5,134 nt of DNA, from contig QAML01000028.1 in the NCBI GenBank assembly GCA_003150315.1, positions 1-5,134 of the forward strand, read 5' to 3'. The stretch comes from Prevotellaceae bacterium. Its GTDB lineage: Bacteria > Bacteroidota > Bacteroidia > Bacteroidales > Bacteroidaceae. The position numbers were made by a program, and so were the translations under genes. Each line of letters begins with the position of its first letter. Within the stretch, counting starts at the first letter, position 1. Below are positions 5,010 through 5,134 of this stretch, in pieces. The notes under the pieces are model-generated. The model saw nothing but the letters and a program-made list of their open reading frames with translations. It was not told the DNA's origin and did not search any database.

Positions 5010-5134
5010 TTATTCTGGAAGACGACCTTCGTACATAATACTCAGTTCGCCATATACCTGCGCCCAGTTTCGAATCGTACTGGTCCATTTTTTCGTAGCC
5101 TCAAAAGTGGCCAGGTACAGCGCTTTTAAAAGGG
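5010..5134 (-). CDS. IS256-family transposase, C-terminal end
   Basis: The minus frame from the window edge to the TAA at 5012-5010 gives 40 complete residues. It begins LLKALYLATFEATKKW, then TSTIRNWAQVYGELSIMYEG and RLPE. The pattern LKxLYLAT...KKWT...IRNW......F/MxxEGRL is the conserved C-terminal signature of the Transposase_mut (IS256/mutator) family. The DDE catalytic residues lie upstream, outside the window. No stop or frameshift is seen in this part, so the copy may be intact. It is oriented opposite to the permease gene it interrupts. Confidence 0.92.
   Translation of the reverse strand, partial: LLKALYLATFEATKKWTSTIRNWAQVYGELSIMYEGRLPE

Larger units (their letters stand above)
4850..5134 (-). 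mobile_element. IS256-family insertion sequence, one end
   Basis: The element is recognised by the C-terminus of its transposase (5010-5134, minus) and by the abrupt end of permease coding sequence at about 4849. The end probably begins with GAGACTGTGAGAAAAAGTCT (4850-4869), which contains an internal AGACT/AGTCT inversion. The exact boundary and the 8-9 base target duplication (candidates end at 4849) cannot be confirmed because the other end is outside the window. The 160-base stretch between terminus and transposase stop holds two hairpins and a promoter-like sequence, described separately. Confidence 0.8.

Overview
The window looks like an accessory stretch of a low-GC, Gram-positive gut-type anaerobe, most likely a clostridium of the Lachnospiraceae kind. 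The grounds are purine-rich AGGAGG-type ribosome binding sites, A/T-rich spacers, an AraC-type regulator beside a family-1 sugar-binding protein and MalF-type permease, and IS4/IS701-like and IS256-family insertion sequence material. The species cannot be named from the sequence.

Layout. Positions 1-390 hold the 3' part of a nicotinamidase-like cysteine hydrolase, followed by a strong hairpin terminator (427-487). Positions 491-1371 are decayed, gene-poor DNA. They contain a 20-bp direct repeat with an operator-like dyad (533-552 and 574-593), a possible short gene fragment (593-664), and a broken DDE transposase on the minus strand (665-1135). The transposase can be read through two in-frame stops that each replace an expected tryptophan. 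An A/T-rich promoter-like region (1234-1262) follows.

Positions 1372-4778 form a carbohydrate uptake locus on the plus strand: an AraC-type regulator (1372-2214), a control region with an extended -10 promoter and a perfect LacI/CcpA-like palindrome just downstream of it (2322-2380), an extracellular solute-binding protein (2432-3679), a 229-base spacer with two hairpins and a start-stop mini-frame, and a MalF-like permease (3909-4778). A second, MalG-like permease begins at 4775, overlapping the first by four bases. It is cut after about 24 codons by the end of an IS256-family element (about 4850-5134), whose transposase C-terminus reads on the minus strand.

How it would work. The AraC protein probably senses a sugar or sugar-derived ligand through its cupin domain and switches on the binding protein and permeases. 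No ATPase gene is visible; such systems often share an MsmK-type ATPase encoded elsewhere. With the second permease interrupted, the transporter is probably inactive in this strain unless another permease substitutes. Two further oddities stand out. The binding protein has a signal peptide but no lipobox cysteine. The locus also lies between an old, decayed transposase and a fresher-looking IS copy. I see no clear evidence of a wholly new system. The most informative signals are the control region at 2322-2380, the unlipidated binding protein and the IS256 disruption.
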